A stretch of DNA of 64,000 bases from Ignatzschineria sp. (GTDB lineage Bacteria; Pseudomonadota; Gammaproteobacteria; Cardiobacteriales; Wohlfahrtiimonadaceae): assembly GCA_030150405.1 (NCBI GenBank), contig JASLFU010000026.1, forward strand, positions 9,647-73,646. The letters are read 5' to 3'. The notes under the pieces are model-generated. The model ran no database searches and had not been told where the DNA came from. It saw nothing but the letters and a program-made list of their open reading frames with translations. Shown here in pieces: positions 1 to 8,659 of this stretch; within the stretch, counting starts at the first letter, position 1; the number at the start of each line of letters is the position of its first letter. The position numbers and the translations under genes were made by a program.

Positions 1-892
1 TACTAATGGTTTCCGCTACATGGCGGGTGGTAATGGTGGCTGAAAGGGTGATATATCCCCCTGTAAGAGCTTTTCCGACACACATAATATCGGGCACGAT
101 CTCGGCATGCTCACAGGCGAAAAACTTACCTGTACGCCCAAAGCCGGTGGCGATCTCATCAGCAATAAGAAGAACGCCCGTCTCATCACACAGTTTGCGG
201 AGTACTTTTAAATAGTTCGGGTGATACATACGCATCCCCCCCGCACCTTGCACAATAGGCTCAACAATCACGGCAAAGAGCTCGTGGTGATGGTTTTTAA
301 AGATCTCCCGCAGGGGCTCTGCAGCTGCATCATCCCACTCATCATCAAAGCCGATCTCAAAGGTGGGGGCAAAGAGATGATCAGGAAGATAGCCATCATA
401 GATCGAGTGCATGGAGTTTACAGGATCACATACCCCCATCGCGCCAAAGGTATCCCCATGATAGGCATGGGAGAGCGAGAGCACACGGTGACGACGTTCC
501 CCTTTTGCATGCCAATATTGAAAGGCCATTTTTAGCGCAACTTCCACCGCTACGGAGCCAGAATCGGCAAGAAAAACACACTCTAAGGAATCAGGGGTGA
601 GATCGACCAACTTTTTCACCAGATCAACCGCTGGCTTATGGGTAATACCGCCAAACATCACATGGCTCATCTTCGCAAGCTGATTGGTAATCGCTTGATT
701 AATAACAGGATGATTATAACCATGCAAAACGGCCCACCAAGAGGACATTCCATCCACCAGCTCCCGGCCATCTTCAAGCTTAAGCATAACGCCCTCTGCA
801 GAATCTACCGGATAGCAGGGGAGCGGCTCACTCATGGAGGTGTAAGGGTGCCAAATGTGCTTAGAATCAAACGTGAGGTCTGTTTTACTCAT
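1..892 (-). CDS. bioA: adenosylmethionine-8-amino-7-oxononanoate aminotransferase BioA (partial, C-terminus off the left edge)
   Basis: PLP-dependent aminotransferase that converts 7-keto-8-aminopelargonate (KAPA) to 7,8-diaminopelargonate, using S-adenosylmethionine as amino donor in biotin synthesis. Reading from the ATG at 892, about 297 codons are present: the N-terminal motif WHPYTSM, then HAYHGDTFGAMG, the aspartate of IADEIATGFGRTG, and the PLP lysine within VGKALTGG near residue 275. The family is about 425-430 residues long, so roughly a third is missing beyond base 1. It is divergent from bioF across a 277-bp region, as in the E. coli bio locus, but no bioB lies on the other side. 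Identification is secure from the motifs and context. Confidence 0.96.
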   Translation of the reverse strand, partial: MSKTDLTFDSKHIWHPYTSMSEPLPCYPVDSAEGVMLKLEDGRELVDGMSSWWAVLHGYNHPVINQAITNQLAKMSHVMFGGITHKPAVDLVKKLVDLTPDSLECVFLADSGSVAVEVALKMAFQYWHAKGERRHRVLSLSHAYHGDTFGAMGVCDPVNSMHSIYDGYLPDHLFAPTFEIGFDDEWDDAAAEPLREIFKNHHHELFAVIVEPIVQGAGGMRMYHPNYLKVLRKLCDETGVLLIADEIATGFGRTGKFFACEHAEIVPDIMCVGKALTGGYITLSATITTRHVAETIS

Positions 893-1169
893 GGAACTTT
901 ATCAACCTTTTTAAAGAAAAATGGGACTACTATGGTACTATATTTTTGGTCGTAAGGAGCAATCCCCGCCGGCAGTAGGCTCGATAAATGTGGAAAAAAG
1001 CAGAATAAGAGAGAGATGAGTGCCGGTTTTTAGAAGAGGGTTTATCCTAACTTAAGCGGGAATAAAGAGAGATAAAATCATGGGAGCTTCTTTCCGGAAT
1101 GACCCATTCTTACCTAATGGTTAGGATTTCTTTTTTAATTATTTACATTGTCTGCATGAAGAGAGCATT
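893..1169. promoter_or_regulatory. divergent bioA/bioF promoter region with inverted-repeat candidate operator
   Basis: This 277-bp gap must contain the promoters of bioA (leftward) and bioFCD (rightward). A perfect 5-bp-arm inverted repeat, CCTAA-TGG-TTAGG, lies at 1113-1125. ATCCTAAC at 1044-1051 is the inverse of GTTAGGAT at 1120-1127. The repeat is about 45 bp before the bioF ATG and could overlap a -35 region. It does not match the usual enterobacterial BirA operator (TTGTAAACC and its inverse), so the regulator is unknown. The function as an operator is inferred, not shown. Confidence 0.4.
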
Positions 1170-2384
1170 ATGAGCTGGAACTCGCGAATTGAGCGCCATA
1201 TTCTACAACGCCGCAAGGATGATCAATACCGCACTCGAAGAGTTACGAAAACTCGGGAGGGGGGGCGAATTATTCTGCTTCAAAATGGGGAGCAAGAGGC
1301 GCGTTATCTCAATTTCTCCTCCAATGATTATTTAGGCTTAAGCCACGATCTTCGCTTGATTCATGCCTGGCAAGAGGGAGCACGTAAATATGGGGTCGGT
1401 AGTGCCGGCTCAGGCCATATTACCGGCTATAGCGAGCCCCTTTTTGAGCTTGAAGAGCGCTTAGCTGATTGGCTCGGGTACGATGCGGCTATTGTCTATC
1501 CTTCGGGATTTACGGCTAATCAAGCTGTGATTAAATTATTGATTGAGCAAAATGATCGTATTATTGCCGATCGCTTAAGTCATGCTTCCCTTTTAGAGGC
1601 GGCGATCTACTCCCCGGGGCGAGTGCATCGCTTTAAACATAATGATCTGACCTCGCTAAAGAGCTATTTAGCCCGTGGAAATGCAGCGCTTGAAAAGTTA
1701 GAGACTCCTGAAAAGCATGGACTTCTAGCGGTAACAGAGGGCGTATTTAGTATGGATGGGGATTTTGCCCCCCTTAAAAAGATGGAGAGCCTCTGCCAAG
1801 AAGCAGGAGCGCTCTTTATGGTGGATGATGCCCATGGTATTGGCGTTTGTGGCGAAGGGGGGCGAGGGTCTATTAATCTTGCTCAAATTAAGCCCGATAT
1901 TTTAGTGGTCACCTTTGGAAAAGCCTTTGGACTTTCGGGGGCAGCGGTATTGGTTAATGAGCCTTTAGCCGATTATTTTGTGCAATTCTCCCGCCCACTT
2001 ATCTATAGTACTGCTATTCCCCCAGCCTTAGCCTATACCTTAAAAGAGGCGGTAGATCTTATTGAAAAGGGGGATAACTTGCGAAATCGTTTAGCCGATA
2101 ATATCGCCTATTATCGTCAAGAGATGGCGAGCTTAGACCTTGCCCAATGGAATGTTACCCTCGTAGAATCAACAACGGCCATTCAACCCCTAATTATTGG
2201 GGAGAGTCAGCGAGCTTTAGAAATTGCCGAAAAAATGCAAAGTCAGGGCATTTGGGTGACGGCTATTCGCCCTCCAACGGTTCCGCCCAATAGCGCAAGA
2301 TTGCGCATTACGCTTACCGCAAAGCATCAGCAAGAGGATATTGATGCACTTGTTGCAGCATTTAAAGAGGCATTAGGCGAGTAG
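1170..2384 (+). CDS. bioF: 8-amino-7-oxononanoate synthase BioF
   Basis: PLP enzyme of the alpha-oxoamine synthase family. It condenses pimeloyl-ACP/CoA with L-alanine to give KAPA. The 404-residue length suits BioF (about 384 in E. coli). Visible motifs: SNDYLGLS (51-58), GSAGSGHITG near 77-86, DDAHGIG with D220 and H222, and the PLP lysine K251 in TFGKAFGLSGAAV. The start ATG at 1170 has only a weak GAGAG ribosome site. bioC begins immediately after the stop codon, so bioF, bioC and probably bioD form one operon. BioF and KBL are close relatives; the bio neighbours settle the call. Confidence 0.97.
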   Translation: MSWNSRIERHILQRRKDDQYRTRRVTKTREGGRIILLQNGEQEARYLNFSSNDYLGLSHDLRLIHAWQEGARKYGVGSAGSGHITGYSEPLFELEERLADWLGYDAAIVYPSGFTANQAVIKLLIEQNDRIIADRLSHASLLEAAIYSPGRVHRFKHNDLTSLKSYLARGNAALEKLETPEKHGLLAVTEGVFSMDGDFAPLKKMESLCQEAGALFMVDDAHGIGVCGEGGRGSINLAQIKPDILVVTFGKAFGLSGAAVLVNEPLADYFVQFSRPLIYSTAIPPALAYTLKEAVDLIEKGDNLRNRLADNIAYYRQEMASLDLAQWNVTLVESTTAIQPLIIGESQRALEIAEKMQSQGIWVTAIRPPTVPPNSARLRITLTAKHQQEDIDALVAAFKEALGE

Positions 2385-3152
2385 ATGAAGATCGATAAAT
2401 CAGCCATTGCGTCCGCATTTGGCCGTGCGGCGGAGAGTTATGATCAATCAGCAACGGTGCAAAAAAAGGTGGCCGATCGTCTCTTTAAGGAGTTTTTAGC
2501 GCTCCATTCAGGGGAGGATTTTAACGATTACACGCTGTTAGATGCAGGGTGTGGAACAGGTTATTTAAGCCAAAAAGGGCGCAGAAAGGGGGCAACTGTT
2601 ACGGCGCTCGATCTCTCTTTAGAGATGTTAGCCGAGGCGCAAGAGGCGAATGTAGCGACTTATTATGCCCAAGGAGATATTGAGCAGCTCCCCTTTGAGG
2701 CAGAGCGTTTTGATGGTGTGATCTCAAGCTTAGCAGTGCAGTGGTGTCACTCTTTTGCTAAAGCGATTAATGAATTAAATCGTGTGCGAAAATCGCAAGG
2801 TAAAGTGGCAGTGGCAACGCTGTTAGAGGGTTCACTTAGAGAGCTAGATCAGGCTTGGAGAGCGGTGGATAACTATAAGCACACCATCGACTTTATTTCG
2901 CAAAGGGAGGCTAAAGAGGCGCTTAAGAGGGTAAAAGGGGAGCTCATTATCTATGAAGAGGTTATGGAGTTTCCGAGCTTAATGGCCCTTATGCGTAGCC
3001 TTAAAAATATAGGCGCAACCACCTTAAAAGAGCGAAGAAGTGGCTTAATGGGGCGGGATGCCTTACGGCGCTTAGAGGCAGCCTTTTTACAAAATGGGGG
3101 ATTTAAGTTGACCTATGTGGTGGGTATAGCCCTAATTTCGGCGCCTAAATAA
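2385..3152 (+). CDS. bioC: malonyl-ACP O-methyltransferase BioC
   Basis: SAM-dependent methyltransferase that methylates the free carboxyl of malonyl-ACP, allowing the fatty acid machinery to build the pimeloyl chain for biotin. The class I SAM-binding motif LLDAGCGTGY is at 51-60, followed by VTALDLS and GDIEQLPFE. The BioC signatures LAVQWC, GSLREL and MRSLKNIGAT are present. It has 255 residues, as in the family (about 251). Its ATG directly abuts the bioF stop, which implies translational coupling. The matching esterase (BioH or a substitute) is not adjacent; an alpha/beta hydrolase lies at 28828 but nothing specific links it. Confidence 0.95.
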   Translation: MKIDKSAIASAFGRAAESYDQSATVQKKVADRLFKEFLALHSGEDFNDYTLLDAGCGTGYLSQKGRRKGATVTALDLSLEMLAEAQEANVATYYAQGDIEQLPFEAERFDGVISSLAVQWCHSFAKAINELNRVRKSQGKVAVATLLEGSLRELDQAWRAVDNYKHTIDFISQREAKEALKRVKGELIIYEEVMEFPSLMALMRSLKNIGATTLKERRSGLMGRDALRRLEAAFLQNGGFKLTYVVGIALISAPK

Positions 3153-3236
3153 TTAAAATTAAAGAGAAGCGGAAATTATTAACGTAAAAAATTAACGTAA
3201 AGATGCGTAGATAACGCAAAAGAGGGATTAAGGTTT

Positions 3237-3935
3237 ATGGAATCGACATTAACAAATTCGCCTAAAGGATGCTGGTTTATAACCGGAACCGATACCGAAA
3301 TTGGTAAAACCTATGTCACAGCAGAGCTTCTGCAAGCGTTAAATAGGGCGGGGATCTCAGCAAATGGGTATAAGCCCGTAGCTTCCGGCAGCGAAGAGAC
3401 TCCATTGGGCCTTAAAAACCCCGATGCAGTGGCCCATATTTTAGCCTCCCACCAGCAGATGCCTTATGAGATGGTTAACCCTTACTTTTTTAAAGAGGCA
3501 GAAGCTCCCCATCTTTTAAGCAAAGCTCAAGGAATTCCTATCGATTTTAAGGTGATGAGCGAAGGGCTACACAATATTGCTACAAAAGGGAAGGTAACCC
3601 TTGTAGAGGGGGCGGGAGGTTGGTATACCCCGCTCTCCTGTAAAGCCAGTTTTGCCGATTGGGTAGAAGAAAATCGCTTACCGGTCATTGTGGTGGTGGG
3701 GTTAAAATTAGGGGTGATTAATCACGCACTCTTAACCTTTGAGGCCATTGAGGCAAGAGGACTAAAAGTTGCCGGTTGGATTGCCAATCATTTAAGTGAT
3801 AGCCCATCGCTTAAAGGCTATATTGAGGGCATTCAAAACTTTACGGAGCTCCCCTTAATTGGGGAAGTGCCTTACAAGGCAAAAGAGCGGGGAGAGAGCC
3901 GATTTGATCTCTCGCTCTTTAAAGGTGACCTTTAA
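3237..3935 (+). CDS. bioD: ATP-dependent dethiobiotin synthetase BioD
   Basis: Closes the ureido ring of dethiobiotin from diaminopelargonate, CO2 and ATP. The P-loop is GTDTEIGKT (17-25), the substrate lysine is in YKPVASGSEE (K46), and VEGAGGWYTPL (123-133) is the second nucleotide/substrate loop typical of BioD. It has 232 residues, as expected. It lies 84 bp after bioC, a wider gap than between bioF and bioC; the gap holds no clear terminator, so cotranscription is likely. The expected next enzyme, biotin synthase BioB, is not in this window. Confidence 0.96.
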   Translation: MESTLTNSPKGCWFITGTDTEIGKTYVTAELLQALNRAGISANGYKPVASGSEETPLGLKNPDAVAHILASHQQMPYEMVNPYFFKEAEAPHLLSKAQGIPIDFKVMSEGLHNIATKGKVTLVEGAGGWYTPLSCKASFADWVEENRLPVIVVVGLKLGVINHALLTFEAIEARGLKVAGWIANHLSDSPSLKGYIEGIQNFTELPLIGEVPYKAKERGESRFDLSLFKGDL

Positions 3936-4030
3936 AATCAGCTATCAGCTAGTCATTAGCATAATAATTTGCAAGCGTTCCCTTACTTAAAAGGATAAGG
4001 GAAGCTTTTCCCACTTAAAACGCTACTTAA

Positions 4031-4489
4031 TTAGAAGAAAAGCGTCTCTTGATGAAACCAGCGTTCCACAATGATTGCCGCAGAGATCGCATCTAACTGC
4101 CCTTTTTTATGGCGCTGAGAGGGCTTTAGAAAAGCTTCGCTCTCTAACGAGGAGCGGGATTCATCCACCTCCATCACCGGCAAGCCAAAGCGGCCATGGA
4201 GGCGATTCATAAATTTGCGAATTTTACGAATATGCTCGGTCTCTGTGCCATCTCGAGTGTAGGGAATACCCACAATAAAAGCATCGGGGAGCCACTCTTT
4301 AATCAATTCCTCTACCTCTGCCCAATTAGGCTGCTCATGGCGAGCTTTTAAGATGGTCACGGGCTGAGCTGTCTCGGTGAGGGCATTTCCCACTGCAACC
4401 CCAATGTTTTGCGTGCCGTAATCGAAGCCTAATACCACTTCGATGCTCTTTCCTTCAGGGAGGTGGCCGATCATGCGCTCTTGTCTCAT
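4031..4489 (-). CDS. ruvX: Holliday junction resolvase-like / pre-16S rRNA nuclease YqgF (RuvX)
   Basis: RNase H-fold nuclease implicated in 16S rRNA 5'-end maturation. The family is often annotated as a putative Holliday junction resolvase. Key motifs are LGFDYGTQNIGVAVG near residues 20-34 (first catalytic Asp), VGIPYTRDGTETEHI (family VGLPLNMDGT motif), DESRSS and the C-terminal DAISAAIIVERW with the last acidic residue. The 152 residues fit the family (about 138 plus a short N-terminal extension). It lies 4 bp downstream of the nitroreductase gene, so it is probably cotranscribed with it and pepN. In many gammaproteobacteria it follows yqgE, which is absent here. Confidence 0.9.
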   Translation of the reverse strand: MRQERMIGHLPEGKSIEVVLGFDYGTQNIGVAVGNALTETAQPVTILKARHEQPNWAEVEELIKEWLPDAFIVGIPYTRDGTETEHIRKIRKFMNRLHGRFGLPVMEVDESRSSLESEAFLKPSQRHKKGQLDAISAAIIVERWFHQETLFF

Positions 4490-4493
4490 AAGC

Positions 4494-5063
4494 TTAAGGA
4501 AGAGGCTTTACAAAGCGATCGAGCGCAGGTTTAGGAAATGGATTCGGCGTCTTTTCCGGATAGCCATACCAGAACATTCCCCGAATAATCTCCTCTTTAG
4601 GATCGATGCCTAAAATATCGTAAGCAGCGGGCTTAAAAAAGAGCGAGCCGGTGGACCATTTACTGCCAATGCCATCCTCATAGAAAGATAGCATCATAAT
4701 GTAAAGGGCAATACTTAAGGTGGCAAAATCTTCATGGAATGTTTTTTCATCTTCACTAATCTTTTGCGTAACGGCAACCCAGCCGGGGATCTTTTTCCAG
4801 CGGGCAAGCTTAGTTGCGGCGGTCGCTGGGTCTCGATCGGCAAAGGATTGCTCAGCATATTGTAAAAAATTCTCTTTACTCTGCTCCCCAAGGGGATAGA
4901 AGCGATAAGGATAGGTTAAATGGTGATTAGGTGCATACACCGTAAGCCCCAACGCTTTGTTAAGGGCTTCTTGGGGTACAGCTTGATCGGTAAAATGATG
5001 AATTGTACGGCGATTTTGTACAATTTCTGTCAGATTAGATACACCTTTAAGGGTCTGATCCAT
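4494..5063 (-). CDS. nitroreductase family protein
   Basis: FMN-dependent nitroreductase-fold protein of 189 residues. The N-terminal VQNRRTIHHFTDQAVPQEALNKAL is the standard family opening, in which the RRT motif binds the FMN phosphate. Further landmarks are APNHHLTYPYRF (YdjA-like), IALYIMMLSFYEDGIGSKWSTG and a C-terminal glycine-tyrosine-proline segment. It resembles the small YdjA type rather than NfsB. Its physiological substrate cannot be told from sequence. Its ATG overlaps the pepN stop codon by one base, so translation is probably coupled to pepN. Confidence 0.85.
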   Translation of the reverse strand: MDQTLKGVSNLTEIVQNRRTIHHFTDQAVPQEALNKALGLTVYAPNHHLTYPYRFYPLGEQSKENFLQYAEQSFADRDPATAATKLARWKKIPGWVAVTQKISEDEKTFHEDFATLSIALYIMMLSFYEDGIGSKWSTGSLFFKPAAYDILGIDPKEEIIRGMFWYGYPEKTPNPFPKPALDRFVKPLP

Positions 5064-7615
5064 TAGATAATCCTCTTAAGTTGATCGGTGAGATTAGGGG
5101 AAATATTGGGCGTCTCGAGCAGCTCTTTAAGCAGGACTTTAACCTCTTTTTGTAAGGATTCCTCAAAGAGATTTAGGCGCGTAAAGGGCCCAATTAAGCG
5201 GGAAGAGGTTTGGGGATTGAGCGCATCAATCTTTAAGATCTCTTTCCCGATCCAAGCAAAGAGTGCCGGACCTTGGTTAGCTAAAGCAAAGTTATTGCGG
5301 CCGATAGTACCTAAAAGAGCGCGTGCTCGGTTAGGATTTTTATAGCTAAAGGCTGGATGCTTAGCAAGAAGCTCAAGATCGCTCATATGGATATAGGGCG
5401 CCCGAGCTTGCACGCTAAACCAGCGATCGATCACTGTTGGGTACTCCTTAAAGCGTTCATAAAAACGTGCTAAAAGCACCTCTTTATTGCTCAAATTGCG
5501 CATAACAGCTGCCGTAAGTGCGGCGCTAAGGTCGGTCATATTTTCGCTAGCTTCGGCTTTTTCAAAATGCGCCTGAGTAAGGGCATCAGCTCCCTCGAGG
5601 TAGCTTAAATAGTGTAAGGCTCTATTTTTAAGCGCTCGATGCGCAGGCGTATCTTGAGTAAATTCCTGGTAGATCTTGCGCCAATTCGCCTCAAAACGGA
5701 TGGCTAAAGCTTCGGTCATACTCTCTTTTAAGTTATGGAGCCGAACAGCATCCGGCGCTTCCATCTTTCCTAAAAGGTAGGCATCATCAGGTAGAGTAAA
5801 GAGAAGAGCAGAAAACTCAGGCGATTCTTCCACTTTAGCAAAGAGAGGCTCAAGGGCATCACCTAAGATTTGTGCGCGATTCTCTGTGGTGTCATGGGCA
5901 AAAAGTACCTTTTCAATCAGTATCTGTAGGGCTTCCCACTTGGCAAAATCATCGGTCTCATGGGCGATTAGTAGCTTGAGCTCATCGAGCGTGTAAGGGT
6001 ATTGTAAAATCACTGGCGCAGAGAAATTGCGTAATAGTGAGATCACCGGTTTTTCAGGAATATTATGAAAGAGCAGGCATTGTGCAGGCTCTGTTAAGGT
6101 AAAGCTCTCTTCAAGTAGTAGCTCCCCACTTTGGGAGAAGAGTGCGTAGTTAACCGGGATCACTTGCGGCTCTTTATGGAGCTGGCCGGGGCTTTCGGTT
6201 AAAAATTGGCGTAAGGCTAAACGATAGGTGTTATCGCTTCTATGCTCTGTATTTACATTTAAAATGGGTGTACCTGCTTGGCTGTACCAGCGCTCAAAAT
6301 TAAAGAGCGTGCGATTATTGGCGGCCTCCATAGAGGCTTTAAAATCATCTGTGGTAACTGCCATGCCATCAAAATGTTCAATATAGTGGGCAAGCCCCCG
6401 ATTAAAGCCCTCTTTACCGAAGATGGTTTGATAAAGGCGCACAATCTCTGCCCCTTTTTCATAAATAGTGGTGGTGTAGAGATTCTCCACAGCTCCCACC
6501 TCATCAGGCCGAACAGGGTGTGCAAGCGGGCCGGCATCTTCTGCAAATTGATGGGTGCGAAGAAGCTTTACATCTTCAATTCGGCGAATCCCGGGGTGAT
6601 GAATATCGGCACAAAACTCTTGCTCTCGGAAGACGGTGAGCCCCTCTTTAAGGGATAAGTTAAACCAATCTTGGCAGGTGATGCGATTTCCTGTCCAGTT
6701 ATGAAAATACTCGTGACCAATTACCGCCTCAACGAGCTTAAAGTCCTCATCTGTGGCCGTTTTGGGGTCAGCCAGAACATAGTGAGTATTAAAGATATTA
6801 AGCCCTTTATTCTCCATCGCACCGCCATTAAAATCATTGACGGCAACAATATTGTAAAAGTCTAAATCACAGACAAGATTAAAGCGCTCTTCATCCCATT
6901 TCATCGCCTTTTTAAGCGATTGTAGAGCAAAATGGCACTGATCAATATAGGGTTTTTGAGCATAAATGCGCAGACGCACCGGCGAGCCATCGGGGCGAAG
7001 ATGTTGATCTTCGATAAACTCTAAATCTCCCGCAACAATGGCAAAAAGATAGGTAGGTTTAGGGAAGGGATCTTCCCAAAGGGCATAATGCCGATTATCT
7101 TCAAGCTGGCCCTCCTCTAAAAGATTCCCATTAGAGAGCAGAACTGGATATTTCTGGTCAGCAATTAATTTAACCCGATAGGTGGTCATCACATCGGGGC
7201 GATCGGCAAAGTAGGTGATATGGCGAAACCCTTGGGGCTCACAATCACTACAGAAGAAGCCATCGGTGATAAAGAGGCCTGCAAGCTCACTATTTTGAAT
7301 TGGGGAGATGCTGTTTTCGATCTCAATAAGATTTTCTTCCCCTAAATTTTTAAGGCGAATATGACTGCCTTCAAAATAGATCTCCTCTTTAGTGAGCGGC
7401 TTACCATCGACTTTGAGTGAAAGAAGGGTAAGGGATTGACTGCCGTGAAGTAGAAAATCGCTGGCTTCACTCCAAGGTTCGCGCGTGAGTCGAAAGCGGC
7501 TCTTAACTATGCTCTCTTTAGGGTCGAGCTCAAAGGTTAATTCAATAGACTCGACTTTAAATTGGGGAGCTTCGTAATCTAAACGGTAAAGCGTCTCGGG
7601 GCTTCTTTGTGCCAT
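5063..7615 (-). CDS. pepN: aminopeptidase N (M1 family)
   Basis: Zinc metallopeptidase that removes N-terminal residues from peptides in late protein turnover. With the ATG at 7615 it has 850 residues (870 in E. coli). The exopeptidase motif GGAMEN is at 264-269 and the zinc site HEYFH at 301-305, with the third ligand E324 in LKEGLTVFRE. The C-terminal alpha-helical domains of the E. coli-type PepN follow. I chose 7615 because AGGAG lies about 8 bp before it and MAQRSPETLYRLDY aligns with known starts; an upstream in-frame ATG at 7777 would add 54 atypical residues. First gene of a pepN-nitroreductase-ruvX run. Confidence 0.95.
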   Translation of the reverse strand: MAQRSPETLYRLDYEAPQFKVESIELTFELDPKESIVKSRFRLTREPWSEASDFLLHGSQSLTLLSLKVDGKPLTKEEIYFEGSHIRLKNLGEENLIEIENSISPIQNSELAGLFITDGFFCSDCEPQGFRHITYFADRPDVMTTYRVKLIADQKYPVLLSNGNLLEEGQLEDNRHYALWEDPFPKPTYLFAIVAGDLEFIEDQHLRPDGSPVRLRIYAQKPYIDQCHFALQSLKKAMKWDEERFNLVCDLDFYNIVAVNDFNGGAMENKGLNIFNTHYVLADPKTATDEDFKLVEAVIGHEYFHNWTGNRITCQDWFNLSLKEGLTVFREQEFCADIHHPGIRRIEDVKLLRTHQFAEDAGPLAHPVRPDEVGAVENLYTTTIYEKGAEIVRLYQTIFGKEGFNRGLAHYIEHFDGMAVTTDDFKASMEAANNRTLFNFERWYSQAGTPILNVNTEHRSDNTYRLALRQFLTESPGQLHKEPQVIPVNYALFSQSGELLLEESFTLTEPAQCLLFHNIPEKPVISLLRNFSAPVILQYPYTLDELKLLIAHETDDFAKWEALQILIEKVLFAHDTTENRAQILGDALEPLFAKVEESPEFSALLFTLPDDAYLLGKMEAPDAVRLHNLKESMTEALAIRFEANWRKIYQEFTQDTPAHRALKNRALHYLSYLEGADALTQAHFEKAEASENMTDLSAALTAAVMRNLSNKEVLLARFYERFKEYPTVIDRWFSVQARAPYIHMSDLELLAKHPAFSYKNPNRARALLGTIGRNNFALANQGPALFAWIGKEILKIDALNPQTSSRLIGPFTRLNLFEESLQKEVKVLLKELLETPNISPNLTDQLKRII

Positions 7616-7933
7616 TAAATGGTCTCCTTTAGAATGGTTAGCGATAGAAGGCGACAGCTTCGCGCGCGACAAAATCCCTTTAATTATACACAACGATTTC
7701 TTTTTTCGGCATTTTGGTCTGAATTGCAGGCAACTTTCCCACTTATAAAAGGGAGTGAAATGGATAAAAATAGCCAAAAGTCTTTAAAGGTTTTTAATAA
7801 GTTTTTAAAAATATTCGTTAAATAGTTTTAAAGAGGGCATAAAAAAAAGAGGGCTTAAAGAAACCCTCTTTTAACGAGATAAAAATATATGCAAATTAAG
7901 ATAGTGCTTTGAGCACTTATGAAGGCTTATCGA
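7616..7933. other. intergenic region between pepN and the lipoprotein gene
   Basis: This 318-bp gap holds the pepN Shine-Dalgarno sequence (AGGAG on the minus strand near 7625), presumably the pepN promoter, and the intrinsic terminator of the lipoprotein gene at 7841-7872. I see no further gene or repeat in it. Confidence 0.6.
7841..7872 (-). terminator. intrinsic terminator of the lipoprotein gene
   Basis: The inverted repeat AAAGAGGG/CCCTCTTT has a short A-rich loop. On the minus strand it is followed by a run of eight T. It lies about 60 bp past the stop of the minus-strand lipoprotein gene. Confidence 0.8.
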
Positions 7934-8467
7934 TTATAAAAATTTAATCGAGTTAATGATCTTTTGCGCTTCATCTAAGTTATTGCCTGTTCCCACACAG
8001 ATTGTGGTGATCGTTTTATCGATCGCAATACGGCAGAACTCATAGTAGCTCTGATCTTCGATCTTGCTCTCTGCACGATAGTTGATCTGGTTGTTAAGCT
8101 CTGCACTTACAGGTTCAACTTTAAAATCTTTAATTTGGGGTAATTCATCCATCTGCTCATTCATAACGCTGATAAAATCATCAAGCGTAATCTCTACAGA
8201 CTCAGGTAATGGAAGAGAGACAGCATAAGCAAGATCCCCACTATCGCGATCCCCAGCAAGTTGAAGAAGCGTTAAATGCTCCTCAGGCGTGCCAGGAAGA
8301 CGATTTGCGATAATATCTTTCTTCTGATCAAGCACATTTGTAAACTTTTTATCTAAGGTTAATTCAAATTGCTTATCGGTTGATTGCACAGTCTGCTCGG
8401 CGCCTAAACACGCAGCTAAAATAATTGCAGCGCCAGCGACTAGAGAGAACTTTAATAGCTTTTTCAT
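7934..8467 (-). CDS. uncharacterised lipoprotein
   Basis: A 177-residue protein with a clear lipoprotein signal: MKKLLKFSLV start, hydrophobic core, and lipobox LAAC with the lipidated cysteine at residue 20. The mature part begins LGAEQ, without Asp at +2, which in Enterobacteria would favour sorting to the outer membrane. I do not recognise the family. The mature region is acidic and soluble, with two further cysteines near the C-terminus (FCRIA and ICVGTGN) that could form a disulfide. It stands alone with its own terminator. The function is unknown. Confidence 0.75.
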   Translation of the reverse strand: MKKLLKFSLVAGAAIILAACLGAEQTVQSTDKQFELTLDKKFTNVLDQKKDIIANRLPGTPEEHLTLLQLAGDRDSGDLAYAVSLPLPESVEITLDDFISVMNEQMDELPQIKDFKVEPVSAELNNQINYRAESKIEDQSYYEFCRIAIDKTITTICVGTGNNLDEAQKIINSIKFL

Positions 8468-8604
8468 TGATTATTCCTAAGTTATTTCTAAATTTGTTTT
8501 AAATGTAAATACTGCAAAATTTTAACACAGGTAATATAAATGGGGAAATATTTCCCAGATTCAACCCTTCTGTTCTATTTTAAATCATCTTTTTAAAAGT
8601 TAGG

Positions 8605-8642
8605 AAAAAGCTTATGAATACTTGCTTTAAGCACATAGCTTT
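8605..8642 (-). terminator. probable intrinsic terminator after murI
   Basis: The hairpin AAAGCT(T)ATG/CATAGCTTT has one bulge. On the minus strand it runs into five T. It lies 18-55 bp past the murI stop codon. Confidence 0.55.
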
Positions 8643-8659
8643 AAATAAGAGCAGGAAGA

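Noticed and set aside
7616..7777. Longer pepN start at 7777
   Set aside because: The extra 54 residues are not conserved in the family, while the ATG at 7615 has a good ribosome site.
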